NCBI GenBank assembly: GCA_050248955.1
Contig: JBFWRK010000006.1
Span: 1-64,000 of the forward strand
Source of the DNA: JBFWRK01 sp050248955
GTDB lineage: Bacteria > Actinomycetota > Acidimicrobiia > Acidimicrobiales > Ilumatobacteraceae
Length of the DNA: 64,000 nucleotides
Direction of reading: 5' to 3'
Positions 8,890 to 15,511 of the stretch are shown in pieces. The position numbers were made by a program, and so were the translations under genes. The first letter of the stretch is position 1, and each line of letters opens with the position of its first letter. The notes under the pieces were generated by a model that was not told where the DNA came from, ran no database searches, and saw only the letters and a program-made list of their open reading frames with translations.

Positions 8890-9339
8890 GTGCGCGTCGT
8901 CTCGGATCGCCACTACACCTTCGGTGTCGAGCCGGACCGGTTCTGGTCGCTGATCGCCGACGTCGACGGTTACCGAGGCTGGTGGCCGTGGCTCCGGTCG
9001 TTCGACGCGCACGCCCTCGATCGCGGCGAGCGCTGGCGGTGCACCGTGCAACCACCGGTGCCGTACACCGTGCGGTTCACGGTCACGCTCGACGAGCTCG
9101 ACCCGCCACGCTCGATCTCGGCCTCGATCACGGGCGACATCGTCGGTGTCGCCCAGCTCGACGTGACGCCGTGCGACGACGGCAGCCAGGTCCGCCTGCG
9201 GTCGGCGTTGGGGCCGAACAACCACCTGCTCCGCATCGTCGCCGCGACCGCCCGCCCGCTCGTGCAGTTCGGCCACAACTGGGTGCTCGACACGGGGGCT
9301 CGGCAGTTCGCCGAACGAGCGGCGAACCCTGCCGGCTGA
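8890..9339 (+). CDS. SRPBCC (START/Bet v1-like) family protein
   Basis: 149 residues, GTG start at 8890, 15 bp after the preceding gene. The N-terminal pattern HYTFGVEPDRFWSLIADVDGYRGWWPWLRSF is typical of SRPBCC/polyketide-cyclase-like proteins, in which a beta-strand is followed by the 'P..W..I.D...W..W' helix. A curved-sheet portion with GDIVGVAQLDVTP and a long C-terminal helix (VQFGHNWVLDTGARQFAE) complete the fold. These proteins bind hydrophobic ligands; ligand and role are unknown here. Confidence 0.85.
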   Translation: MRVVSDRHYTFGVEPDRFWSLIADVDGYRGWWPWLRSFDAHALDRGERWRCTVQPPVPYTVRFTVTLDELDPPRSISASITGDIVGVAQLDVTPCDDGSQVRLRSALGPNNHLLRIVAATARPLVQFGHNWVLDTGARQFAERAANPAG

Positions 9340-9372
9340 GGTTCGGTCGCTCGGTCGCTCGATCGCCGGCGA

Positions 9373-10656
9373 TCAGAAGAACGTTCGGATCCCGCCGATG
9401 ACGGTGTCGTCGTCGTCCACCTCGTAGACGAGCCGCCAGCGGTCGAACGCCGTGCACGGGTGACTGATGCCGAGCACGACCCGATCGCCGACCCGCGGCT
9501 CCTCTCCCGCTGGGCAGCGGAGGTACGCGTGCTGATCGTTCAACGCGGAGATCGACCAGTCGGCCGTGTCGAGCGCCGTGTCGCTGTTCGCTACATCGGG
9601 GACGTGGCGGATCGGCAGCGGCAGGCCGGCGTCGAAGGGTGCGTCGCGCTTGCCGAAGGTGAGGAGCGCGAGGCCGGGCTCAGGTTGCGACTGGACGTGC
9701 GCCCAGAGCTCGAGGGCAGGACGCAGCACGCCGACGCGCTCGGCCCACGACGACGCGCCGTGCACCAGCGGCGAGCCCCCGGCATACATGCCGTGGTCGT
9801 GGGTGAGGTAGCACCCGCTGCGCAGCACGAGCCGGGCCGGCGCCGGCGCGACGGGCGCGAGCAGTTCCGCGACGAGATCGAACGCGACGCTGCCGCCTGC
9901 GCTGAGAATGAAGTCGTCCGGGAGCGTGCCGGCGGCGGCGAGGCGCGTCGCGGTCGCGGCGACGCGATCGACGAGCTGCCGCACCCGGGGGTCCGGCGGA
10001 GCAGGCCGCTTCTGCGGGATCAGACCCTCGAACGCCTCCACCCCAGCGAGGCGCACCCGCCCGTTCGTACGGTCGATCGCGGCGAGGATCCCGTCGACGG
10101 CACGGTCGTCGCGTGCTCCGGTCCGTCCGCCGGGGAGCCCGAGCTCGAGCAGCACGGGGAACGGGCGCCGCTCGCCCACGACGGCGACGCGCTCGACGGC
10201 TTCCGCTGAATCCACCAGCGTCCAGAGCTCGAACGCGCCGGCGGCGTGCTGCTGCGCCAGCCACGTCAGCTCGGCGCGGCCCACGACCTGGTTCGCGAGC
10301 ACGACCCGCGGCACGCCGAACCGGCGGTACACCTGCAGCTGCTGCACGGTGGCCGCGGTGATCGCCCACGCACCCGCGGCGAGCTGGCGGTCGAACAGCT
10401 GGGGGGCCATGGTCGTCTTCCCGTGCGGGGCGAGGAGCACGCCCGTCACGGCGCAGAAGCGCGCCATCACGGCGAGGTTGTGCTCGACGGCAGACCGACG
10501 GAGCGTGAGGAGCGGCAGCGGCAGATCGCCGCGCGCAACGTTCCATCCCCGAGTGGCGAGCTCCCCGAGTGGGAACGCCTGTGTGCCGCCGGGGATGCCC
10601 TTCCAGGATTCGTCGATCAGCTCGTGCTCGATGGCCTGCAGATCGAGACCGGCCAT
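9373..10656 (-). CDS. PLP-dependent amino acid deaminase / D-threonine-D-serine aldolase family enzyme
   Basis: 427 residues. The N-terminal alanine-racemase-like barrel carries APHGKTTMAPQLF, with the PLP-binding Lys. The C-terminal beta domain has LTHDHGMYAG and GISHPCTAFDRW, where the His-x-Cys pair matches the zinc ligands of fold-III D-serine dehydratases and D-threonine aldolases. Bacterial proteins with this layout are usually annotated as amino acid deaminases. The likely reaction is elimination or aldol cleavage of a beta-hydroxy D-amino acid; the substrate is inferred only. Start is the ATG at 10654-10656. Confidence 0.88.
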   Translation of the reverse strand: MAGLDLQAIEHELIDESWKGIPGGTQAFPLGELATRGWNVARGDLPLPLLTLRRSAVEHNLAVMARFCAVTGVLLAPHGKTTMAPQLFDRQLAAGAWAITAATVQQLQVYRRFGVPRVVLANQVVGRAELTWLAQQHAAGAFELWTLVDSAEAVERVAVVGERRPFPVLLELGLPGGRTGARDDRAVDGILAAIDRTNGRVRLAGVEAFEGLIPQKRPAPPDPRVRQLVDRVAATATRLAAAGTLPDDFILSAGGSVAFDLVAELLAPVAPAPARLVLRSGCYLTHDHGMYAGGSPLVHGASSWAERVGVLRPALELWAHVQSQPEPGLALLTFGKRDAPFDAGLPLPIRHVPDVANSDTALDTADWSISALNDQHAYLRCPAGEEPRVGDRVVLGISHPCTAFDRWRLVYEVDDDDTVIGGIRTFF

Positions 10657-10686
10657 GCGCTCACACTACGCAGGCCCGGCACGGTG

Positions 10687-11019
10687 TCATCGACCGACGG
10701 CGTGCTCCAGCTGTCGCTTGTTCATGCTCGAGCGGCCCTTGATGTTGCGCCGCTGCGCTTCGGCATAGAGCTGCTTGAACGTGCGTCCACCCTCGCCTCG
10801 GTGGGAGCGCTGACCGCCGCGCCGTGAGGAAGGCATGTCGTCGACGGATGATTTCGACGCCGTCTTCGACTCGCCGTGCTGAGCTCGTTCCTTGTTCACC
10901 GTGCGGGCGGCGATCTCCTGAGCAGTGTCCTCGGACTTGCCGCGCTCCTCCAGGCCTTCCTTGATGTGCTCGTACTGGCGCTGACGCTTCGCCGACCACT
11001 TCGTCGATCGTGTTGGCAC
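10687..11019 (-). CDS. Small basic protein of the 'plasmid stabilization' type
   Basis: 110 residues from the GTG at 11017-11019, with GGAGGT about 6 bases upstream; the open frame continues beyond but has no other good start. The sequence KWSAKRQRQYEHIKEGLEER, TAQEIAARTVNKERAQHGES and SSRRGGQRSH is that of a widespread actinobacterial and proteobacterial family often called plasmid stabilization protein, though its role is not established. The last 35 residues (LYAEAQRRNIKGRSSMNKRQLEHAV) look like a Rho-N/SAP-type nucleic-acid-binding helix pair. It ends 30 bp from the deaminase start on the same strand. Confidence 0.85.
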   Translation of the reverse strand: MPTRSTKWSAKRQRQYEHIKEGLEERGKSEDTAQEIAARTVNKERAQHGESKTASKSSVDDMPSSRRGGQRSHRGEGGRTFKQLYAEAQRRNIKGRSSMNKRQLEHAVGR

Positions 11020-11040
11020 GGCAGAACCTCCTTCGTCAAA

Positions 11041-11066
11041 GGCCGCTGTCGAGGGCCGCTGTCGAT
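11041..11066. repeat. 13-bp tandem duplication
   Basis: GGCCGCTGTCGA occurs at 11041-11052 and again at 11054-11065, a 13-bp period, in the 88-bp gap upstream of the stabilization-type gene and downstream of the HATPase gene. No function is apparent; it may be a slippage product or a paired binding site. Confidence 0.6.
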
Positions 11067-11107
11067 GGCCGGTTCGGTGCCCCGGGCTCTGCGCCGTCAA
11101 ACCTGTG

Positions 11108-11788
11108 TCACCGAGGGCGAAGGAACTCGCACCACACGGTCTTGGTGGCCGTGCGCGTCGTGACCCCCCAGTGATCGGCGATCGAGTTGACGATCGCCAT
11201 CCCGCGTCCGGAGATGCCGAATCCGCCGAGCGGCAGCACCGACGGGAGGACCGACGGCGCTCTGTCGGTGATCTCGATCGCGACGGCAACACCGCTGGTG
11301 GCGACGGCGACGTGCTGGGGTCCGCCACCGTGGTTGAGTGCGTTCGTCGTCAGTTCGCTCAGCGCGAGCAGGACGTCGTCGAGCCGAGGAAAGCCGGCGG
11401 CCACCGAGCGGACGAGGTTGCGACCCGCTGGCGAGGCGTGGGTGTCCGGCGCGACGTCGAAGTCGTGGATCGTCTCGTCGATCTCCCATGCCGTCAAGGC
11501 CGCGCGGTCGGCGTTCGTGGCCGTTTGCAGCACCGTTCTCCGCGCCCACGCCGTGAGGCGGTGCGGCTCCATCGTCGAGCGGCCGAAGATCGTCGCTCGC
11601 GCCCTGCCCGGCCCGATCTCGGGCAGCGTCGGCCATGGTGACGCGCCAGCAACGTCGAGCACGGCCGCCTGGATGGCGGCGTTGCTGTCGTCTTCGGGGA
11701 CGAGCGTGATCGCCTCCGGCCACGTGGCCGCGGCGTGCCGTACGCTCGCCGTCCACGAGGTCGGCGACCTGAGCGAGATCGTGATCAT
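11108..11788 (-). CDS. ATP-binding protein with C-terminal HATPase (anti-sigma/RsbW-like) domain
   Basis: 226 residues. The C-terminal half (from about 125) is a GHKL ATPase of the RsbW/SpoIIAB type: LLALSELTTNALNHGGG supplies the N-box Asn, and EITDRAPS with GGFGISGRGMAIVNSIAD supplies the G1/G2 boxes. The N-terminal 120 residues are not recognised. Such proteins phosphorylate a STAS antagonist and hold a sigma factor. The STAS gene lies 26 bp upstream on the same strand, so the pair is very likely one transcript. No sigma-factor gene is visible nearby. Confidence 0.85.
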   Translation of the reverse strand: MITISLRSPTSWTASVRHAAATWPEAITLVPEDDSNAAIQAAVLDVAGASPWPTLPEIGPGRARATIFGRSTMEPHRLTAWARRTVLQTATNADRAALTAWEIDETIHDFDVAPDTHASPAGRNLVRSVAAGFPRLDDVLLALSELTTNALNHGGGPQHVAVATSGVAVAIEITDRAPSVLPSVLPLGGFGISGRGMAIVNSIADHWGVTTRTATKTVWCEFLRPR

Positions 11789-11814
11789 CGATCGACGGTC
11801 GGGCGCAACTGACC

Positions 11815-12138
11815 TCAGTTGACGACGAAGTAGTCGGTCAGCCCGGTCAGTTCGAGCAACCTGGTCGTCGTCGGTTGAGGGTTGCGGATCGTCACGGAGT
11901 CCGGCTCGTCGCGGAACATCTGGCGGGCCTGGATCAAGGTCCGCAATCCGCTGGAGTCGATGAAGGACACGCCGGCCATGTCGAGGATCAGTCCCCGCGC
12001 CGTGCGATCGACCTGTTCGAGGGACGACGTGAGTACGTCGGCCGCGCTCACATCCAGCTCCCCGGTCAGGACCAGGAGCGCAGGTGTGCCCTCGTCGCCG
12101 CGGAACTCGAGGCGGGCCTCGAACTCGGAATCGTCCAT
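11815..12138 (-). CDS. STAS-domain anti-sigma-factor antagonist
   Basis: 107 residues, a single STAS domain. ALLVLTGELDVSAAD is the first conserved strand-loop and GVSFIDSSGLRTLI contains the Ser that is phosphorylated in SpoIIAA/RsbV proteins; here the motif is DSSGL. Start is the ATG at 12136-12138, with AAGGAG 7 bases upstream. It pairs with the HATPase gene at 11108-11788. By family knowledge, the unphosphorylated form binds the kinase and frees a sigma factor, and a SpoIIE-type phosphatase (candidate: 311-3886) reactivates it. Confidence 0.92.
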   Translation of the reverse strand: MDDSEFEARLEFRGDEGTPALLVLTGELDVSAADVLTSSLEQVDRTARGLILDMAGVSFIDSSGLRTLIQARQMFRDEPDSVTIRNPQPTTTRLLELTGLTDYFVVN

Positions 12139-12182
12139 GTCGTCACTCCTTCAGTTTCGTGCCAACAGAAAATCAACACTGT

Positions 12183-12208
12183 GTGCCCTGGATCGTGCGA
12201 CCTCAAAC
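12183..12208 (-). promoter_or_regulatory. Candidate SigB/SigF-type promoter of the STAS operon
   Basis: Read on the minus strand, GTTT (12208-12205), a 16-base spacer and GGGCAC (12188-12183) resemble the actinobacterial SigF/SigB pattern GTTT-N15-17-GGGTAT, with 4 of 6 bases matching in the -10 block. A leader of about 44 bases would remain before the STAS ATG. Autoregulation by the sigma factor this pair controls would be usual for the family; the match is imperfect. Confidence 0.35.
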
Positions 12209-12227
12209 ATGGCGACGGCGGATTTCA

Positions 12228-12617
12228 TCACGGGACTGCGTAGCTGCTGACCCGGATCGTGAGCTCGCCCAGCGCCGGGTCGTCGTCGAACGAGAACGAG
12301 AGCTCCACCCGCTCGCCGCCACCCAGGAAGTCGACCGTCTGATCGCCGGTCGCGGTCTCGTCGCCGATCGTCAGCTCGGCCGAAACCTGGACGTTGGCAG
12401 CGGTGACATCGCCGGTGTTGACGACCTCGACGGGGACGAAGAAGTGATCGTCCACGACTCTGGTCGGCCCCACCTGGGATGCCGTCGGGGCAGGCGGATC
12501 GTCGGTGCCGACCATCTCGAGCGCGACGAGACCCGCCACCACGAGGAGCACGAGGCAGGAGACACCGAAGGTGACCCACTCGGCCATGGTCCGGCGGGGC
12601 GGCTGGTCCACGCTCAT
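12228..12617 (-). CDS. TIGR02588 family protein
   Basis: 129 residues. One N-terminal membrane anchor (WVTFGVSCLVLLVVAGLVALEMV), then an extracytoplasmic beta-rich region: HFFVPVEVVNTGDVTAANVQVSAEL is the signature of TIGR02588, proteins of unknown function usually encoded directly after a TIGR02587 membrane protein. That arrangement holds here: the ATG overlaps the stop of the upstream gene by 4 bases. The two products probably act together at the membrane. Confidence 0.88.
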   Translation of the reverse strand: MSVDQPPRRTMAEWVTFGVSCLVLLVVAGLVALEMVGTDDPPAPTASQVGPTRVVDDHFFVPVEVVNTGDVTAANVQVSAELTIGDETATGDQTVDFLGGGERVELSFSFDDDPALGELTIRVSSYAVP

Positions 12618-13525
12618 ATGGCCAACCGCCCGGCCGCGCCCCCGACCACCGCCGGCAGGCCGAGGACCACGATGTTGCCGAGCGTGACGCTCGGCGGCCC
12701 GTCGGCGCGCTGGAAGAACCAGAGCATGAGCGCCGAGACGGCGAGCGAGATGAGGTAGCAGGCGACGGTCTCGCTCGACGGCCGTTGCAGCAGACCGACC
12801 TGCGCTCGTCGGTCCGGCTCACCCGTGAACCCGGCGACGAACACGATCGCGTACGAGACGACGAGCGAGAACGCGATCATCGCCAGGAGCCACTGCGGCC
12901 GCAGCGCGGCGGCGACCGTCGGGACCTCGTCGGTCGGGGCGATGCTCAGCGCGATGAACACCGCGCCGATCGCAGTGGCGCCGAGATCGGCCAGTGTTGC
13001 GTTCAGTCCCTCGTCACCGCCCGTCGCCTCGTCACCGCCCGTCGCCTCATCGTCGTCGTCATCGTCGTCGTCATCGTCATCGTCGTCATCGCCGGTCCGG
13101 CTGTGCGCCAGGAAGTGCCGGGCGACGCCGATCCCGATGCAGAACGGCATCGCCTCGTAGGCGATCTTCCCGAGTGCGACCCGCATCGGTGTGTCGGCCG
13201 TCAGCTCGCGGAGCAGCCCGAGCACCCCCGTGACGAGAAGGATGCCGAGCGCCACGGCCTCCACGGTGTCGCTCAGCGCGTCACGCAAGCGGATGGAGCG
13301 ATGCGAACGGAAGCCGCCGGTTCGGTTGAGCAGGAACACGGGCACGAACGTCACCCCCAGGACCGCGATGACCTGTACCGGATCGGTGTGGCTGCCGGTC
13401 CACCACACCTCGGTCGTGTAGAGCAACGGGACGCCGAACAGGAGCCCGCCCGACGCAGCGCGGACGATGTCGATCAGCTCGGTCGCCCAGGGGCCTCCCT
13501 CGTCGACCGATGCCGTCGCGCTCAC
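12614..13525 (-). CDS. TIGR02587 family integral membrane protein with poly-Asp loop
   Basis: 303 residues from the GTG at 13523-13525; the frame is open further up but that part is antisense to fumC. Several membrane segments are evident, including SGGLLFGVPLLYTTEVWW, VIAVLGVTFVPVFLLN, ALGILLVTGVLGLL and WLLAMIAFSLVVSYAIVFV. This matches TIGR02587, whose role is unknown. Odd feature: a loop at about residues 145-170 holds a run of about 15 Asp followed by two copies of EATGGD, encoded by a GTC/ATC microsatellite-like stretch at about 13015-13095. Length variation between strains would be expected at this point. Confidence 0.88.
   Translation of the reverse strand: MSATASVDEGGPWATELIDIVRAASGGLLFGVPLLYTTEVWWTGSHTDPVQVIAVLGVTFVPVFLLNRTGGFRSHRSIRLRDALSDTVEAVALGILLVTGVLGLLRELTADTPMRVALGKIAYEAMPFCIGIGVARHFLAHSRTGDDDDDDDDDDDDDDEATGGDEATGGDEGLNATLADLGATAIGAVFIALSIAPTDEVPTVAAALRPQWLLAMIAFSLVVSYAIVFVAGFTGEPDRRAQVGLLQRPSSETVACYLISLAVSALMLWFFQRADGPPSVTLGNIVVLGLPAVVGGAAGRLAI
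13015..13095. repeat. Trinucleotide-like repeat plus 18-bp duplication inside the TIGR02587 gene
   Basis: Two copies of an 18-base unit (CCGTCGCCTCGTCACCGC type, from about 13018) adjoin a run of GTC/ATC triplets (about 13050-13092). On the coding minus strand these give EATGGD twice and about 15 consecutive Asp. Tracts like this are prone to slippage; because units are multiples of three, length changes keep the frame. Confidence 0.8.
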
Positions 13526-13627
13526 CGGCCCATGATGGCCGCCGCCACTGCACGAGGCAACGACCCTCGCTGATGTCGGCAACGATCGGTCGGCCGAACT
13601 GCTTGACTCGATGTCGGGAGGTCCGCG

Positions 13628-15028
13628 ATGAGCGATGTGAACCGGTCCGAGCACGATTCGATGGGCGACGTCGTCGTGCCAGCGGGCGTGAAGTGGCAGG
13701 CGCAGACACAGCGGGCGGTCGAGAACTTCCCGGTCTCCGGGCAACCGGTGCCGCACGCCGTGATCGTCTGGCTCGCGCAGATCAAGGCTGCTGCGGCAGG
13801 CGTCAACGCAGAGCTCGGCGTCGCCGGGATCGACTCGGCGATGGCCACCGCGATCGAGAGCGCAGCCGCGGAGGTGATCGCTGGGCAGTGGATCGATCAG
13901 TTCCCCATCGACGTGTTCCAGACCGGCTCCGGCACCTCCACGAACATGAACATGAACGAGGTGCTCGCCACGCTCGCCAGCGAGCGACTCGCGGCCGATG
14001 GTCACGGTCGCACCGTCCATCCCAACGACCACGTCAACGCCTCGCAGTCGAGTAACGACGTGTTCCCCTCGGCGATCAGGCTGGCGGTGGCGGAGCAGCT
14101 GACGATCGAGCTCGTGCCGGCGCTCACGCATCTCGCTGCTGTGCTGCGCGAGCGCTCCGAGGGAGAGCGTGACACGGTGAAGGCCGGACGCACCCATCTG
14201 ATGGACGCGATGCCGGTCACGCTCGGCCAGGAGCTCGGTGGTCACGCACGCATGGTCGAGCTCGGCATCGAGCGCGTGCAGGCGACGTTCCCGCGGCTGC
14301 GGGAGCTGCCGCTCGGCGGCACGGCCGTCGGCACCGGGACGAACTGCCCTGTCGGCTTCGCCTCTGCGGTGATCGAGCGCCTGTCCGGCGCGCTCGGCAT
14401 GTCGCTCGTCGAGGCGCTGGATCACTTCGAGGCGCAAGGCGCGCAGGACGTGCTGGTCGAGGTGAGCGGTGCGTGCCGAGTCGTTGCGGTGTCACTCAAC
14501 AAGATCGCGAACGACCTGCGCTGGATGGGATCAGGACCGCACACCGGCCTCGCCGAGATCCACCTACCGGCGTTGCAGCCGGGTTCGTCGATCATGCCGG
14601 GCAAGGTGAACCCGGTCATCCCGGAGGTCGTCTGCCAAGTCGTTGCCCAGGTCATCGGCAACGACGCCGCGGTCGCGTGGGCGGGAGCTGCTGGGAGCTT
14701 CGAGCTGAACACGATGCTGCCGGTGCTCGCGAAGAACGTCATCGAGACGACGACGCTGCTGTCGGCCGCATCGATGATGCTCGCCGACCGGTGCATCGCG
14801 GGCATCACCGCCGACCGCGCTCGGATGCTCGATCTCGCCCGCCGCTCGCCGGCCATCGTCACGGCGCTCAACCCGATCGTCGGCTACGAACGCGCTGCTG
14901 GGTTCGTGAAGGAGGCCGAAGCACGGGGCATCTCCGTCGCCGAGGTCATCGTCGAACAGGACGTGCTCCCGGCCGACGAGCTCGAGCGGGTGCTCGACGT
15001 GCTTGCCCTGACGAGGCGCCCCAGCTAA
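13628..15028 (+). CDS. fumC: Class II fumarate hydratase (fumarase C)
   Basis: 466 residues, ATG at 13628 with GGGAGG about 7 bases upstream. It catalyses reversible hydration of fumarate to malate in the TCA cycle, as a cytosolic homotetramer. Landmarks: TGSGTSTNMNMNEV and HPNDHVNASQSSNDVFPSA (active-site His and Asn regions), GRTHLMDAMPVTLGQE (the T-H pair), GTNCPVGF, and the signature GSSIMPGKVNPVIPE with the catalytic Ser loop. Length is normal for the family. It stands alone and converges on the lipoprotein gene at 15092, with a strong hairpin between. Confidence 0.96.
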   Translation: MSDVNRSEHDSMGDVVVPAGVKWQAQTQRAVENFPVSGQPVPHAVIVWLAQIKAAAAGVNAELGVAGIDSAMATAIESAAAEVIAGQWIDQFPIDVFQTGSGTSTNMNMNEVLATLASERLAADGHGRTVHPNDHVNASQSSNDVFPSAIRLAVAEQLTIELVPALTHLAAVLRERSEGERDTVKAGRTHLMDAMPVTLGQELGGHARMVELGIERVQATFPRLRELPLGGTAVGTGTNCPVGFASAVIERLSGALGMSLVEALDHFEAQGAQDVLVEVSGACRVVAVSLNKIANDLRWMGSGPHTGLAEIHLPALQPGSSIMPGKVNPVIPEVVCQVVAQVIGNDAAVAWAGAAGSFELNTMLPVLAKNVIETTTLLSAASMMLADRCIAGITADRARMLDLARRSPAIVTALNPIVGYERAAGFVKEAEARGISVAEVIVEQDVLPADELERVLDVLALTRRPS

Positions 15029-15060
15029 GCAGGCGACGCCGAGCCAGGGGGCGGGGGGAA

Positions 15061-15087
15061 TCGGGCGGGCGCAGCGCGCCCGCCCGA
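15061..15087. terminator. Strong GC hairpin between convergent genes
   Basis: A perfect 12-bp stem (TCGGGCGGGCGC / GCGCCCGCCCGA) closes a 3-base loop AGC. It lies between the fumC stop (15028) and the stop of the lipoprotein gene (15092), so it can end transcripts from both sides. No T-run is present, as is common for actinobacterial hairpin terminators. Confidence 0.75.
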
Positions 15088-15091
15088 TCCA

Positions 15092-15274
15092 TCACGGTGC
15101 CGCAGTCGAATCCGTCACGTCGGTCGCAGCCGAGGTGTCGGTGACCTCGCCACCGACGTCGCTCGTGGGTACATCGGTGATGCCCGGGACGTCGTTGTCG
15201 TCGTCGTCCGAGCACGCTGCGAACGACATGACGGCAGCTGTCACTGCAACTGCGGCGTAAAGGGATCGCTTCAT
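15092..15274 (-). CDS. Small secreted lipoprotein, Asp/Thr-rich
   Basis: 60 residues from the ATG at 15272-15274, with GAGGAG about 6 bases upstream. A signal sequence (SLYAAVAVTAAVMSFAAC) ends in a lipobox with Cys, followed by SDDDDNDVPGITDVP and a short D/T/S/A-rich tail. It appears paralogous in design to the product of 4016-4267 (CSDD..NDV after the lipidated Cys). Function unknown. It is divergent from the large secreted protein at 15512, with a shared upstream region of 237 bp. Confidence 0.7.
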   Translation of the reverse strand: MKRSLYAAVAVTAAVMSFAACSDDDDNDVPGITDVPTSDVGGEVTDTSAATDVTDSTAAP

Positions 15275-15511
15275 GTGCACTCCTCGGTTGGGGGGATGTT
15301 CGAAGAGCACGTACCCCTAGGCGTTCGTGGCTACACATCTGGTGGGGCACATCGGGTGGGCCGATTGGTCCAAAGCCACCGCTCTGCGTGCCAGATCGAC
15401 CGCGTCAAGGCATCATCTCTCGCTCAACTCGGCCGTCGGCACCAGCCGCCCGCCATCCGTCCCGCGACATCGTCGCCGGGCCGCGAGCTCGCAAGGAAGG
15501 AAGCCCCAGAG

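Noticed and set aside
10687..11019. Plasmid maintenance system suggested by the 'plasmid stabilization' name
   Set aside because: The family name is historical; no toxin/antitoxin or partition partner is present and the setting is chromosomal.
12614..14437. 607-codon minus-strand frame continuing over fumC
   Set aside because: Only the part up to 13525 resembles a protein family; the rest is antisense to fumC.
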